DNA of 64,000 bases from NCBI GenBank assembly GCA_020831825.1, contig JAFIFW010000005.1:248001-312000 (forward strand), given 5' to 3'. Both the position numbers and the translations under genes were made by a program. The notes beneath the pieces are model-generated. The model was not told the DNA's origin. It searched no databases and saw only the letters and a program-made list of their open reading frames with translations. Below are positions 33,862 through 44,361 of the stretch, one piece after another. Positions within the stretch are counted from its first letter, which is position 1; each line of letters opens with the position of its first letter. Source of the DNA: Methylophaga sp. Its GTDB lineage: Bacteria > Pseudomonadota > Gammaproteobacteria > Nitrosococcales > Methylophagaceae.

Positions 33862-35037
33862 ATGACCATGCATCGCAAGCCGGTTGTCATTATTGGTTCG
33901 GGTCTGGCTGGATATACGCTCGTGAAAGAAATACGAAAGCTCGATGCGTCGCAACCGTTGCTCATGATTACCGAAGATGATGGTTGTTTTTACTCAAAAC
34001 CAATGTTATCCAATGCTTTAAGTCAGCAGAAATCTCCGGATCGGCTTATTCAATCATCTGCTACCGAGATGGCAGAAAAATATCAACTTAATATCATTAG
34101 TAATAGTAAGGTTATTGAGTTGTTCCCAGAGTCTCATGAACTACTTCTCGACTCAGGTGAGCGCATTCAATATCAGCAACTCGTCCTGGCGACTGGCGCA
34201 AGCCCACGACAGCTTCCTCCTGACTCGGTTCACATTGATGTTGCAGATGGCGATATTCTCAGCGTCAACTCGCTGGAGCATTACAGAGCCTTTCACCAGC
34301 GGCTTGATTCTGTTGAGCATGTGTGTGTTATTGGCGCAGGACTGATTGGTTGTGAGTTTGCCAACGATTTATTGGTTGCTGGCAAGCAGGTCTCTTTAAT
34401 CTCCAATACGCCTTTGCCATTGCACAGGGTCATTCCTTCAGCAATGTCAGAAGCGCTTCTTGAAGAACTTAAGTTGCTCGGTATGCACTGGCATTGTGAA
34501 ACCAGTGTTCAGGCGATTGAGCGCGATGCTTCTATAGGTTTACAGATTAAGCTCGATAGGCATCAAATCAATGCGGATCTTGTGTTATTGGCGATAGGCC
34601 TAGAGGTCGATTTAACGCTGGCGACGCAAGCGAGAATAGACGTCTCTGATGCCATTCTCACCGACGGCTATTTGCAAACCAGCGTTGCTGATATTTATGC
34701 CATAGGTGACTGTGCCGCCGTGTGTGGCGTTAATCAGAAGTATGTTATGCCCATCATGCACGCGGCCAGAAGTTTAGCGAGCACATTGACTGGACAGCCA
34801 GTCAGGGTTAACTATCCCGTGATGCCAGTTATGGTTAAAACACCTGCATATCCTATCGCCTTCACACCACTAAGCAATCACAACAGCCCGATAACTGAAG
34901 TGGTTGAGGCATCAAGCACCGGCGCTGGTCTTAGAGCGCTATATCATGATGCTGACAAGCGTTTAACCGGTTTTGCGCTGAGCGGAGATCTTACCAAAGA
35001 ACGGCAGACGCTTTTAAAGCAGATAGACATCGTTTGA
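33862..35037 (+). CDS. Rubredoxin-NAD+ reductase, FAD-dependent
   Basis: A 391-residue two-dinucleotide-fold flavoprotein. The FAD motif GSGLAGYTLVKEIRKLD begins near residue 12, YSKPMLSNAL follows, the NAD motif GAGLIGCEFANDLLVAG is near residue 155, and the second FAD contact is DIYAIGDCAAV near 284. The overall layout and the C-terminal PVMPVMVKTPAYPIAF fit AlkT/RubB rubredoxin reductases, which move electrons from NADH to rubredoxin. It starts five bases after rubredoxin in the same operon. recF begins only 34 bases after its end, with no visible terminator. Confidence 0.9.
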   Translation: MTMHRKPVVIIGSGLAGYTLVKEIRKLDASQPLLMITEDDGCFYSKPMLSNALSQQKSPDRLIQSSATEMAEKYQLNIISNSKVIELFPESHELLLDSGERIQYQQLVLATGASPRQLPPDSVHIDVADGDILSVNSLEHYRAFHQRLDSVEHVCVIGAGLIGCEFANDLLVAGKQVSLISNTPLPLHRVIPSAMSEALLEELKLLGMHWHCETSVQAIERDASIGLQIKLDRHQINADLVLLAIGLEVDLTLATQARIDVSDAILTDGYLQTSVADIYAIGDCAAVCGVNQKYVMPIMHAARSLASTLTGQPVRVNYPVMPVMVKTPAYPIAFTPLSNHNSPITEVVEASSTGAGLRALYHDADKRLTGFALSGDLTKERQTLLKQIDIV

Positions 35038-35071
35038 GCATGAATAATTGATGCTGATTTGATTTGCTCAG

Positions 35072-36145
35072 ATGTTGCTATCCCTGAAGCTTAATCATTT
35101 TCGCAATATAAGTTCGATGGAGCTTCGTCCTGATAAGGCAGTCAACATGATCGTTGGTGAAAATGGCTCTGGAAAAACCAGTATTCTTGAAGCGATCTAC
35201 CTGCTCGGTTTGGGGCGATCTTTCCGCAGCCGATCACTTAAACACCTGGTCCAGCATCAACATTCGCAGCTCCAAGTGATTGCCCGATGTGATAACAATA
35301 CACCGGTCGGTCTGCAGTTTCACTTAAGTAACGGTTTGCAGATTCGTCTGAACCAAACACCGTTGAAGCGTTTATCTGATCTGGCCACACAATTACCAAT
35401 TCAATATATCCCGGCAAACTGTCATCAATTCTTCGAGCTCGGCCCGAAGTACCGCCGTCGTTTGATAGATTGGGGTGTGTTTCACGTGGAACCAGAATAC
35501 AACTATCACTGGCAATCCTATAAAAAATCATTACAACAGCGAAATGCGGCATTGAAAAATCGTTCAAAAAGAGATGAATTACTGCTCTGGGATAACTATC
35601 TCAACAGACACGGAATGGAACTGACAGAGTATCGCTCACACTACCTCGAAAGACTAAGGCGAGAATTCAAGGTGCTATTCAGCCAATTGTGCCCCGCGTT
35701 CGCTGATGCAGAGGTTACTTCGCGTTTTAGTATCGGTTGGCCGAAAAATGAAAATCTAATCGATGTGCTCCTCGCCAATATAGAAAAAGATCAGCAACAT
35801 GGTTACACACGCTATGGCGCACATGCCTGTGATTGGACCCTAAAAATAAACAATGCTGACCCTGCAGAGTTGCTATCGAGAGGACAGCAGAAGCTTTTCT
35901 TTCTAGCAATTAGTCTTGCACAGTTGAAAATTATTCATGAGCTGAAAAAGCAAACAGGTGTGTTATTAATCGATGATGTTAGCTCAGAGCTGGACCAGGT
36001 CCACCAACTCATATTGCTTGATTATATTCAAAGCTCACCAGTTCAGTCCTTCATTACCAGCACAAACAGCGAACTAAAAAGCTGGGTAGAAAGCAAAGAC
36101 GATTGTAAATTGTTTCACGTGGAACAGGGTCAGTTATCAACTTGA
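35072..36145 (+). CDS. recF: DNA replication and repair protein RecF
   Basis: A 357-residue SMC-like ATPase that helps load RecA at gaps with RecO and RecR. Walker A is GENGSGKTSILEAIYLLGLGRSFR (about residue 28), the signature is LLSRGQQKLFFLAISLAQL (about 268) and Walker B is GVLLIDDVSSELD (about 297). Normal length. In most bacteria recF follows dnaA-dnaN; here the gene in front is the rubredoxin reductase and no dnaN is present. gyrB follows at 78 bases on the same strand, so that part of the usual order is kept. Confidence 0.96.
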   Translation: MLLSLKLNHFRNISSMELRPDKAVNMIVGENGSGKTSILEAIYLLGLGRSFRSRSLKHLVQHQHSQLQVIARCDNNTPVGLQFHLSNGLQIRLNQTPLKRLSDLATQLPIQYIPANCHQFFELGPKYRRRLIDWGVFHVEPEYNYHWQSYKKSLQQRNAALKNRSKRDELLLWDNYLNRHGMELTEYRSHYLERLRREFKVLFSQLCPAFADAEVTSRFSIGWPKNENLIDVLLANIEKDQQHGYTRYGAHACDWTLKINNADPAELLSRGQQKLFFLAISLAQLKIIHELKKQTGVLLIDDVSSELDQVHQLILLDYIQSSPVQSFITSTNSELKSWVESKDDCKLFHVEQGQLST

Positions 36146-36192
36146 TGGCTGACTGTCAACAAGCGTCGATACATAGTAGAATGTGTGGTTAG

Positions 36193-38640
<2,448 letters not shown>

Positions 38641-38682
38641 TTCTGCGGGAATTATTCACTTCCAATGAGGTCGGAGATTTAG

Positions 38683-38708
38683 AAAGGGCTATGTGAATGG
38701 CCTTTTTT
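38683..38708 (+). terminator. Weak terminator after gyrB
   Basis: AAAGG (38683-38687) can pair with CCTTT (38701-38705) across an imperfect inner stem, and the T run continues beyond. The stem is only five firm pairs with a large loop, but the place, 43 bases after the gyrB stop, and the T run support it. Confidence 0.4.
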
Positions 38709-38855
38709 ATTTAGGGTGTTTTTAAGATATTTGCTTGGTTTCGGGCATGAAAGTTCAACGCTGTCAGGTGATTACTTACACTGCCCGTTGTTATACATCT
38801 AAAATGAGCATAAGCATTAACACACCCAAACAGAATAATAATCAGGGAGATCTGT

Positions 38856-39416
38856 ATGACAACCAACAGCGCGCGCTACGATCGCGTACAGGTGGCATTA
38901 CACTGGCTGATTGCCGCTATCGTGCTTTTTATGATTGGCCTCGGGCTTTACATGGTAGAGCTACCAAGACAGGATGAGCTGCCAGAAGGTCAAGAGAGTG
39001 TCAGGGCCTTTTACTTTTTATTGCATAAATCGCTCGGCATCACTGCTGCTATCCTAATCTTTATCCGTGTGGGATGGCGTTTGACCCACACCCCTCCTCC
39101 GCTGCCCGATTTTGTGCCAAGCTGGCAGCAACGTATTTCAAGCTTCACTCACGGTCTGTTGTATGCGTTGATGATTGCCATGCCGATAAGTGGTTATGCA
39201 CAATCAATGTTCAGTAGTTTTGATACCTACCTTTGGGGCATTACTTTGCCAAGGCTGGCTGAAGCTGATGCTGCAATGCGCGAGAACTTTACCGTTATTC
39301 ACCAATGGCTGGCGTATCTGTTTATCGCAGTGCTGGTGCTGCATATTGCTGCCGCCATCAAGCATCGTATCGATAACGATGGAATCTTTGACAGAATGAG
39401 CTTTAAGCGTGATTAA
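38856..39416 (+). CDS. cybB: Cytochrome b561 (CybB-type)
   Basis: A 186-residue four-helix di-heme membrane protein. Helices are near residues 13-33, 53-72, 94-112 and 147-165. Heme-ligand histidines are in VALHWLIAAIVLFM (helix 1), YFLLHKSLGI (helix 2), SFTHGLLYALMIAMPISGYAQS (helix 3) and IHQWLAYLFIAVLVLHIAAAIKH (helix 4), as in E. coli CybB. Family members oxidise ubiquinol or reduce superoxide at the membrane. It has a GGGAGA ribosome site and its own terminator, so it is a single-gene unit. Its physiological partner is not indicated by neighbours. Confidence 0.9.
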   Translation: MTTNSARYDRVQVALHWLIAAIVLFMIGLGLYMVELPRQDELPEGQESVRAFYFLLHKSLGITAAILIFIRVGWRLTHTPPPLPDFVPSWQQRISSFTHGLLYALMIAMPISGYAQSMFSSFDTYLWGITLPRLAEADAAMRENFTVIHQWLAYLFIAVLVLHIAAAIKHRIDNDGIFDRMSFKRD

Positions 39417-39449
39417 ACTGTTTTAGCTCTCGCCTGTACAGTAGAAAGC

Positions 39450-39475
39450 AAAAAAGGCCTGAAAAGGCCTTTTTT
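39450..39475. terminator. Bidirectional terminator between cybB and ndh
   Basis: AAAAAAGGCCT-gaa-AAGGCCTTTTTT forms a near-perfect hairpin with A run on one side and T run on the other, lying between the convergent cybB (ends 39416) and ndh (ends 39498). It can stop transcription from both sides. Confidence 0.93.
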
Positions 39476-39497
39476 GTGTCTGTCAGTACTATGACTG

Positions 39498-40811
39498 TTA
39501 GTGAAGCTTGATCTTTGGATGCACGCTGCGTCGAAACAGGTGTGAAAGTGACAGCATTAACACCCTGAATGGACCAAACAAGGCGACTTGATGCATTTTG
39601 TAGAGCGACAGGTACATCATTCTTGCCATCAAGCCTTCAATCATCATACTGCCACGGCTGAGGTTACCCATCAGATTACCGACAGTTCCATAGCGGCCGA
39701 GTGAAACCAGCGAGCCGTAGTCGTGATAGTGATATTCAGGTGCTTCTTTGCCTGCCATGCGCATACGAATGGATTTGTAGACCAGGCTGGCCATTTGGTG
39801 AGCTGCTTGAGCACGTGGGGGTACGTTTTCATCGTGACCTTGCCATTTGCAGGCACAGCAATCGCCAATGGCGTAGATGTCATCATCAAGTGTGGTTTGT
39901 AGCGTTTGACGAACAACCAGTTGATTCATCCAATTGGTTTCAAGGCCAGCAATGTCTTTGAGGAACTCAGGCGCTTTGATGCCTGCTGCCCATACCTTGA
40001 TGGGTGCGGGAATAACTTTGCCACTTTCCGTTTTGATACTGTCTGGTGTCACTTCAACAACACGTTCACTTGACAGCACCTCTACGCCAAGTTTAATGAG
40101 TTCCTGGTGCGCTGCAGCGGAGATGTTTTCCGGCAGGCCTGGCAAAATACGATCGGCAGCTTCAATCAGTGTGATTTTAACATCAGTAGGTTTGACTTCA
40201 TCAAGACCATAGGTTGTTAGCAGGTGTGAGACCTCGTAAAGCTGTGCGCAGAGTTCAACCCCGGTTGCACCGGCACCAACGATAGCAATATTTAGCTGGC
40301 CTTCATCCAGAGGCCTGCCTTGTGTATGCGCGCGCAGATAAGCTTGTAGGAGTTTGTTTTGGAACGTTTCTGCTTGCTTGGTCGTGTCCAGAAAAAGACA
40401 ATGATCTTTGACGCCTTTGATGCCAAAGTCATGACTGACACTGCCGACAGCAATCACGAGGTAATCATAGTCAAAGTGCCTGCGCGGAATGATTTCGAGT
40501 CCTTCCTTGTTAACGGTCGGCGCCAGAGAGATTTGTTTGTTCTTACGATCCAGGCCGTCCATTTTGCCCATGCGAAAACGAAAGCCGCTGCAATTGGCCT
40601 GGCTGAGATATTCGATTTCATCTTCGTGTGAATCCAGCGTGCCTGCAGCGACTTCATGCAGCAATGGCTTCCAGATGTGTGTACTGGTACTGTCAACCAG
40701 GGTGACTTCTGCTTTACCCTTTTTGCCCAGTTTTCTTCCGAGTTTGGTGACCAGTTCAAGACCACCGGCACCGCCACCAACGACAACTATTTTGGGGATG
40801 CGTTCTGACAT
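39498..40811 (-). CDS. ndh: Type II NADH dehydrogenase (NDH-2)
   Basis: A 437-residue membrane-associated flavoenzyme that passes electrons from NADH to quinone without pumping protons. The FAD motif VVVGGGAGGLELVTKLGRKL is at the N terminus, followed by STHIWKPLLHEVAAGTLD, the NAD motif IAIVGAGATGVELCAQLYE near residue 170, and DDIYAIGDCCAC near 310. The C terminus (MMYLSLYKMHQVALFGPFRVLMLSLSHLF) is the amphipathic membrane-binding region of bacterial NDH-2. In a methylotroph it would re-oxidise NADH from formate or formaldehyde oxidation. It is convergent with cybB and divergent from the cofactor cluster. Confidence 0.93.
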   Translation of the reverse strand: MSERIPKIVVVGGGAGGLELVTKLGRKLGKKGKAEVTLVDSTSTHIWKPLLHEVAAGTLDSHEDEIEYLSQANCSGFRFRMGKMDGLDRKNKQISLAPTVNKEGLEIIPRRHFDYDYLVIAVGSVSHDFGIKGVKDHCLFLDTTKQAETFQNKLLQAYLRAHTQGRPLDEGQLNIAIVGAGATGVELCAQLYEVSHLLTTYGLDEVKPTDVKITLIEAADRILPGLPENISAAAHQELIKLGVEVLSSERVVEVTPDSIKTESGKVIPAPIKVWAAGIKAPEFLKDIAGLETNWMNQLVVRQTLQTTLDDDIYAIGDCCACKWQGHDENVPPRAQAAHQMASLVYKSIRMRMAGKEAPEYHYHDYGSLVSLGRYGTVGNLMGNLSRGSMMIEGLMARMMYLSLYKMHQVALFGPFRVLMLSLSHLFRRSVHPKIKLH

Positions 40812-40957
40812 ACGTGCAGCTCCACTTCATTCCATTGTGAGTTATAAGAATTTCAGTTCATTCTAGCCTGAATAGTGTTGCAAAACCTATCTTATTTTTA
40901 CTCGACGCGGTGACTCTGGCAAAATTCATGACCTAGATCATTCAATAGGGTTTACAA

Positions 40958-41512
40958 ATGCAGGCGAAGCCGGAAAAACCGCGTCTGGCATGGGCCGTGA
41001 CCGGCTCTGGACATTATCTCGAAGAGTGCCTGGAAATCATTCGCGAACTCGAGGATGTGGATCTGTTTTACAGTCGAGCAGGTGAGGAAGTAATCAGAAT
41101 GTACGGTCATGATCCAAAAGCGCTCAATGCGACAGGCAGAGTATATCGAGACAGGGCTGCCAGTGCGCCGCCTGTGGGTTTGTTTTATCGAGGTGATTAC
41201 CACACGCTGGTGGTTGCGCCTGCAACCTCAAACACTGTGGCTAAAATGGTGCTGGGTATTTCTGACACACTGGTCACCAATGTCTATGCGCAGGCCGGCA
41301 AATGTCGAATACCAAGCATTGTTCTGGCCTGTGATGCCGAGCCAGAAGTCGATACGCCCGCCCCCGACAGAATCGTTCGCTTGTGGCCGCGCAAGATTGA
41401 TTTGGCACACACCGAAAGTTTAAAAACATTTGAAGCAACAACGGTGGTTGAGAGTGCCGAGCAATTGGCCCAAACGCTGCAACGACGATTACAAGAAATC
41501 AGCAAGAAATGA
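40958..41512 (+). CDS. Flavoprotein of H4MPT metabolism (DmrB/AfpA-like)
   Basis: A 184-residue flavodoxin-like protein of the PF02441 flavoprotein class. Features: AWAVTGSGHYLEECLEII at the N terminus (phosphate loop), YHTLVVAPATSNTVAKMVLGISDTLVTN (FMN-binding loop) and VDTPAPDR. This matches the archaeoflavoprotein/dihydromethanopterin reductase DmrB group found in methylotrophs and Burkholderia, which reduces dihydromethanopterin to H4MPT using FMN. It overlaps the next gene by four bases (ATGA). Being in one operon with DHPS-like, DUF447 and mfnB genes supports a role in making or reducing the C1 cofactor, though DmrB activity is inferred. Confidence 0.82.
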   Translation: MQAKPEKPRLAWAVTGSGHYLEECLEIIRELEDVDLFYSRAGEEVIRMYGHDPKALNATGRVYRDRAASAPPVGLFYRGDYHTLVVAPATSNTVAKMVLGISDTLVTNVYAQAGKCRIPSIVLACDAEPEVDTPAPDRIVRLWPRKIDLAHTESLKTFEATTVVESAEQLAQTLQRRLQEISKK

Positions 41513-43059
41513 CAGAAAAGATACTGTTTCTGACTGGCAAACTGGCTGAACCGAGTGTTCAGAAAGTGCTGGCAGAGATGGAGCCATTGCCGTTTGACTA
41601 CCAGATTCACCAGCTCGGTTTGTCAGTAGCTGCGCTGATGACAGATAAAATGATCGCCAGACGTTTGAAGCCAGAGTTATACCGGACATTTGATCGCATT
41701 ATTGTGCCGGGACGCTGCCGGGGTGATCTGGATGCGCTCAGTCAACAATTGGGGCTACCTGTGCAACGTGGACCTGAGGAAATCAAGGATTTACCGGTGT
41801 TTTTTGGCCAGGCTCGCAAACAGCCTGACTTGAGTCGCCATGATGTCAGGATCTTTGCTGAGATCGTCGATGCGCCCGAACGAAGCATAGACAGCATTAT
41901 CGAAAGAGCGCGTTACTATCAGCAAAACGGTGCGGATGTCATCGATATTGGTTGTTTGCCGCAAGAAGCTTTTCCACATATGGAGGAAGCGATTGCCGCA
42001 TTGCATGAAATTGGTTTCAAGGTGAGTGTAGACTCACTTTCATTGGAAGACCTGGAGCGAGCAGCCAAAGCGGGTGCTGATTATCTGCTGAGTTTGACTG
42101 AGCATAGTATCCATATTGCAGAGCGATATGATGTTGTGTCGATACTGGTGCCCTCAGAGCCGGGCGATCTTGCCTCGCTGGAACGTGCGATGGAGGCGAT
42201 GGATAAGATCGGCAAGCCATGGATTGCTGATCCCATTCTGGACCCGATACATTTTGGTCTGACAGAGTCTATCGTTCGCTACCACACATTAAGACAACAA
42301 TACCCGGACGCGCCGATGATGATGGGTGTCGGTAATCTGACCGAACTGACTGATGCGGACACCAGCGGCATCAACGCCTTGCTGTTCGGTATCATTTCTG
42401 AATTGAGAGTAGGTAACGTTCTGGCAACCGAAGTGAGTCCTCACGCCAGACGAGCCATTCGTGAGGCGGATGTGGCAAGGAGAATGATGTTTGCCGCTCG
42501 CGAAGACAGCAGTTTGCCGCGTGACTTTTCCGATGCTTTGCTGATCAATCATGAGCGCCGCCCGTTTCCGGATAGCGCCGATGAAATTCGCAATCTGGCC
42601 GCTAATATCAAGGATCCTAACTACCGTATCAAGACCGCCCAGGAAGGTATTTTTATCTTCAATCGCGACAGTTTTCTGCTCAGTGACGATCCTTTTGAGT
42701 TTTATCCCCACTTGGCGGTAGACAACGATCCCGGCCATGCATTTTATCTGGGCGTTGAGCTGGCTCGCGCGGAAATTGCTTGGCAACTGGGTAAGCGTTA
42801 TACCCAGGATGAAGATCTCAACTGGGGTTGTGCGGTTGATGCAGCAACAGAGGATTTGACTCAGCAAAAAGCAGAAGGCTCGACTATGAAGCGAAAGCCT
42901 CAGCGGGCAGGTGGCAAAGTGGTGACGCAACAAACCACTTCGACAGCAAGAGTTGAAAAAACGCTTTTGACGGCGGCGGATCAGAAGCAGAAAGCATGTG
43001 GTACGGCCGATCCAAAACACAATGCACAACAGGAAAAATCTGATGACACGACTGAATAG
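41509..43059 (+). CDS. Dihydropteroate synthase-like protein of the H4MPT pathway
   Basis: A 516-residue protein. Residues 1-115 form a domain of unknown function (ILFLTGKLAEPSVQKVLAEM, DRIIVPGRCRGDLDAL; I believe DUF6513). A TIM-barrel pterin-binding domain like dihydropteroate synthase follows (about 120-330), with YYQQNGADVIDIGCLPQ, VSVDSLSLEDLERAAKAGADYLLSLTE and MMMGVGNLTELTDADTSG, and then a C-terminal part ending in a charged, low-complexity tail (from about residue 455). The family is found with methanopterin genes in archaea and methylotrophs and is thought to join the pterin to the arylamine moiety, in place of FolP. The tail is unusual and may be strain-specific. It overlaps both neighbours. 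Confidence 0.82.
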   Translation: MTEKILFLTGKLAEPSVQKVLAEMEPLPFDYQIHQLGLSVAALMTDKMIARRLKPELYRTFDRIIVPGRCRGDLDALSQQLGLPVQRGPEEIKDLPVFFGQARKQPDLSRHDVRIFAEIVDAPERSIDSIIERARYYQQNGADVIDIGCLPQEAFPHMEEAIAALHEIGFKVSVDSLSLEDLERAAKAGADYLLSLTEHSIHIAERYDVVSILVPSEPGDLASLERAMEAMDKIGKPWIADPILDPIHFGLTESIVRYHTLRQQYPDAPMMMGVGNLTELTDADTSGINALLFGIISELRVGNVLATEVSPHARRAIREADVARRMMFAAREDSSLPRDFSDALLINHERRPFPDSADEIRNLAANIKDPNYRIKTAQEGIFIFNRDSFLLSDDPFEFYPHLAVDNDPGHAFYLGVELARAEIAWQLGKRYTQDEDLNWGCAVDAATEDLTQQKAEGSTMKRKPQRAGGKVVTQQTTSTARVEKTLLTAADQKQKACGTADPKHNAQQEKSDDTTE

Positions 43060-43627
43060 TCGAATTCACGAAGTGATTGTCACGACACTCGACGCTGAAG
43101 GCAACCCTCACTCTGCACCAATGGGTATTAGCGAAGTAAATGCTCACTTTCATATAAAGCCATTCAAGCCATCGGCCACTTATGACAATTTGTCACGACA
43201 CCGGCAATGCACAATCAATTATGTCGATGATGTCAGGATATTTGCCGGCGCATTAACCGGCCACCGTCAGTGGCCGGTTCACCCCTGCCAGCAAATTGAA
43301 GGTTTTTATCTGCAACAGGCACTGTCGCATAGCGAATTGGAGATAGTCCGGGTGGATGATGACAGTCCTCGTGCCTGTTTCTTTGGGGCGGTGATCAACG
43401 AAGTCACACACGCCCCGTTTCGTGGCTTTAATCGGGCACAATCGGCAGTGCTCGAGGCCGCCATTCTGGTCAGTCGCCTTGAGATGCTGCCGGTTGAAAA
43501 AATACAAGAAGAACTGCGCTATCTGAGCATTGCCATTGATAAAACAGCAGGTCCACGCGAATTGGAAGCCTGGCAATGGTTGATGGCCAGGATTGAACAA
43601 GCCGGAATCCGAATTGATGACCACTAG
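43043..43627 (+). CDS. DUF447-family protein of the C1-cofactor cluster
   Basis: A 194-residue protein with the DUF447 pattern: HEVIVTTLDAEGNPHSAPMGI opening, HIKPFKPSATYDNL, QCTINYVDDVRIFAGALTG, PRACFFGAVINEVTHAPFRGFNRAQSAVLEAAILVSRLEMLP. The fold is a flavin-binding split barrel followed by helices. DUF447 members occur with H4MPT/methanofuran genes in archaea and methylotrophs, but their reaction is not established to my knowledge. The start at MTRLNSR is used: AGGAAAAATCTG lies just before it and it overlaps the preceding gene by 17 bases. Its stop overlaps mfnB by 11 bases. Confidence 0.85.
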   Translation: MTRLNSRIHEVIVTTLDAEGNPHSAPMGISEVNAHFHIKPFKPSATYDNLSRHRQCTINYVDDVRIFAGALTGHRQWPVHPCQQIEGFYLQQALSHSELEIVRVDDDSPRACFFGAVINEVTHAPFRGFNRAQSAVLEAAILVSRLEMLPVEKIQEELRYLSIAIDKTAGPRELEAWQWLMARIEQAGIRIDDH

Positions 43628-44300
43628 ATATCTTGCCAGCATTCAGTCTATGGAAGAGGCGCTGCTGATTGAACATCAGCTGCCCGACATTTTGGATATG
43701 AAAAATCCAGCGACCGGAGCACTGGGCGCCATGTCAGTCACTGAAGTAGCGCAAATTGTCCGCAGAATCAATGGTCGATGTCTCACCAGTGCGACAGTGG
43801 GTGATTTAGCCATGGATGCAACGGTGATTAGCGAAGCTCTCAATGCGATGAGCCAGTCACGGGTGGATTATCTGAAAATCGGGCTTTTTGATGCTCCTGA
43901 TCTGGAAGACTGTTTAGTGGCGCTGAAACCACAACTCAAGCAACTCCCTCAGCCGGTGATAGCGGTTTTATTTGCGGACCAGATCTCAGATGCCTCATTA
44001 GTTCCGACTCTGGCGACCTGTGGTTTTGCCGGAGTCATGTTAGATACAGCCAGCAAGCAGGGGCAGCGCTTGACGCAATTATGGTCAAAGACAGCACTTG
44101 AGAACTTTGTTTTACAAACCAAACAGGCGGGAATGCTGAGTGGTTTGGCGGGTGCACTCCGATTTGAAGATATTACGGCGCTTCGACCTTTGAGTGCCGA
44201 CTATCTGGGTTTTCGCAGTGCCTTGTGTGAACAGCAGCAGCGGACTGCCGCTCTGAACCCCGACCGGCTGGAGCAGTTACGGTTGGCGCTGGCAGCATGA
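43617..44300 (+). CDS. mfnB: (5-formylfuran-3-yl)methyl phosphate synthase
   Basis: A 227-residue TIM-barrel enzyme (DUF556) that joins two glyceraldehyde-3-phosphate molecules to form the furan ring precursor of methanofuran. The catalytic lysines known from archaeal MfnB are all present: Lys29 in LDMKNPATGALGA (Schiff base), Lys87 in VDYLKIGLFD, and a third in GVMLDTASKQGQ. LSGLAGALRFEDITAL and DYLGFRSALCE complete the signature. The start MTTRYLASI is preferred over a GTG/TTG upstream because it is the conserved N terminus. Its product would feed the Fhc complex. A strong terminator follows, closing the operon. Confidence 0.92.
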   Translation: MTTRYLASIQSMEEALLIEHQLPDILDMKNPATGALGAMSVTEVAQIVRRINGRCLTSATVGDLAMDATVISEALNAMSQSRVDYLKIGLFDAPDLEDCLVALKPQLKQLPQPVIAVLFADQISDASLVPTLATCGFAGVMLDTASKQGQRLTQLWSKTALENFVLQTKQAGMLSGLAGALRFEDITALRPLSADYLGFRSALCEQQQRTAALNPDRLEQLRLALAA

Positions 44301-44320
44301 GCAAGGTTACGAAATAGAAC

Positions 44321-44360
44321 TATCGGGCAGAGCGGTTATGCCCTGCCCGATAAGTTTTTT
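44321..44360 (+). terminator. Terminator after the C1-cofactor operon
   Basis: TATCGGGCAG (44321-44330) pairs perfectly with CTGCCCGATA (44343-44352) over a 12-base loop and is followed by GTTTTTT. It lies 20 bases after mfnB and next to the end of the convergent metE, whose transcript would also fold this stem but without a T run. Confidence 0.92.
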
Positions 44361-44361
44361 A

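Noticed and set aside
38735..38977. An 80-codon open frame covering the cybB upstream region
   Set aside because: It overlaps the start of cybB in another frame, lacks a ribosome site and has no family features.
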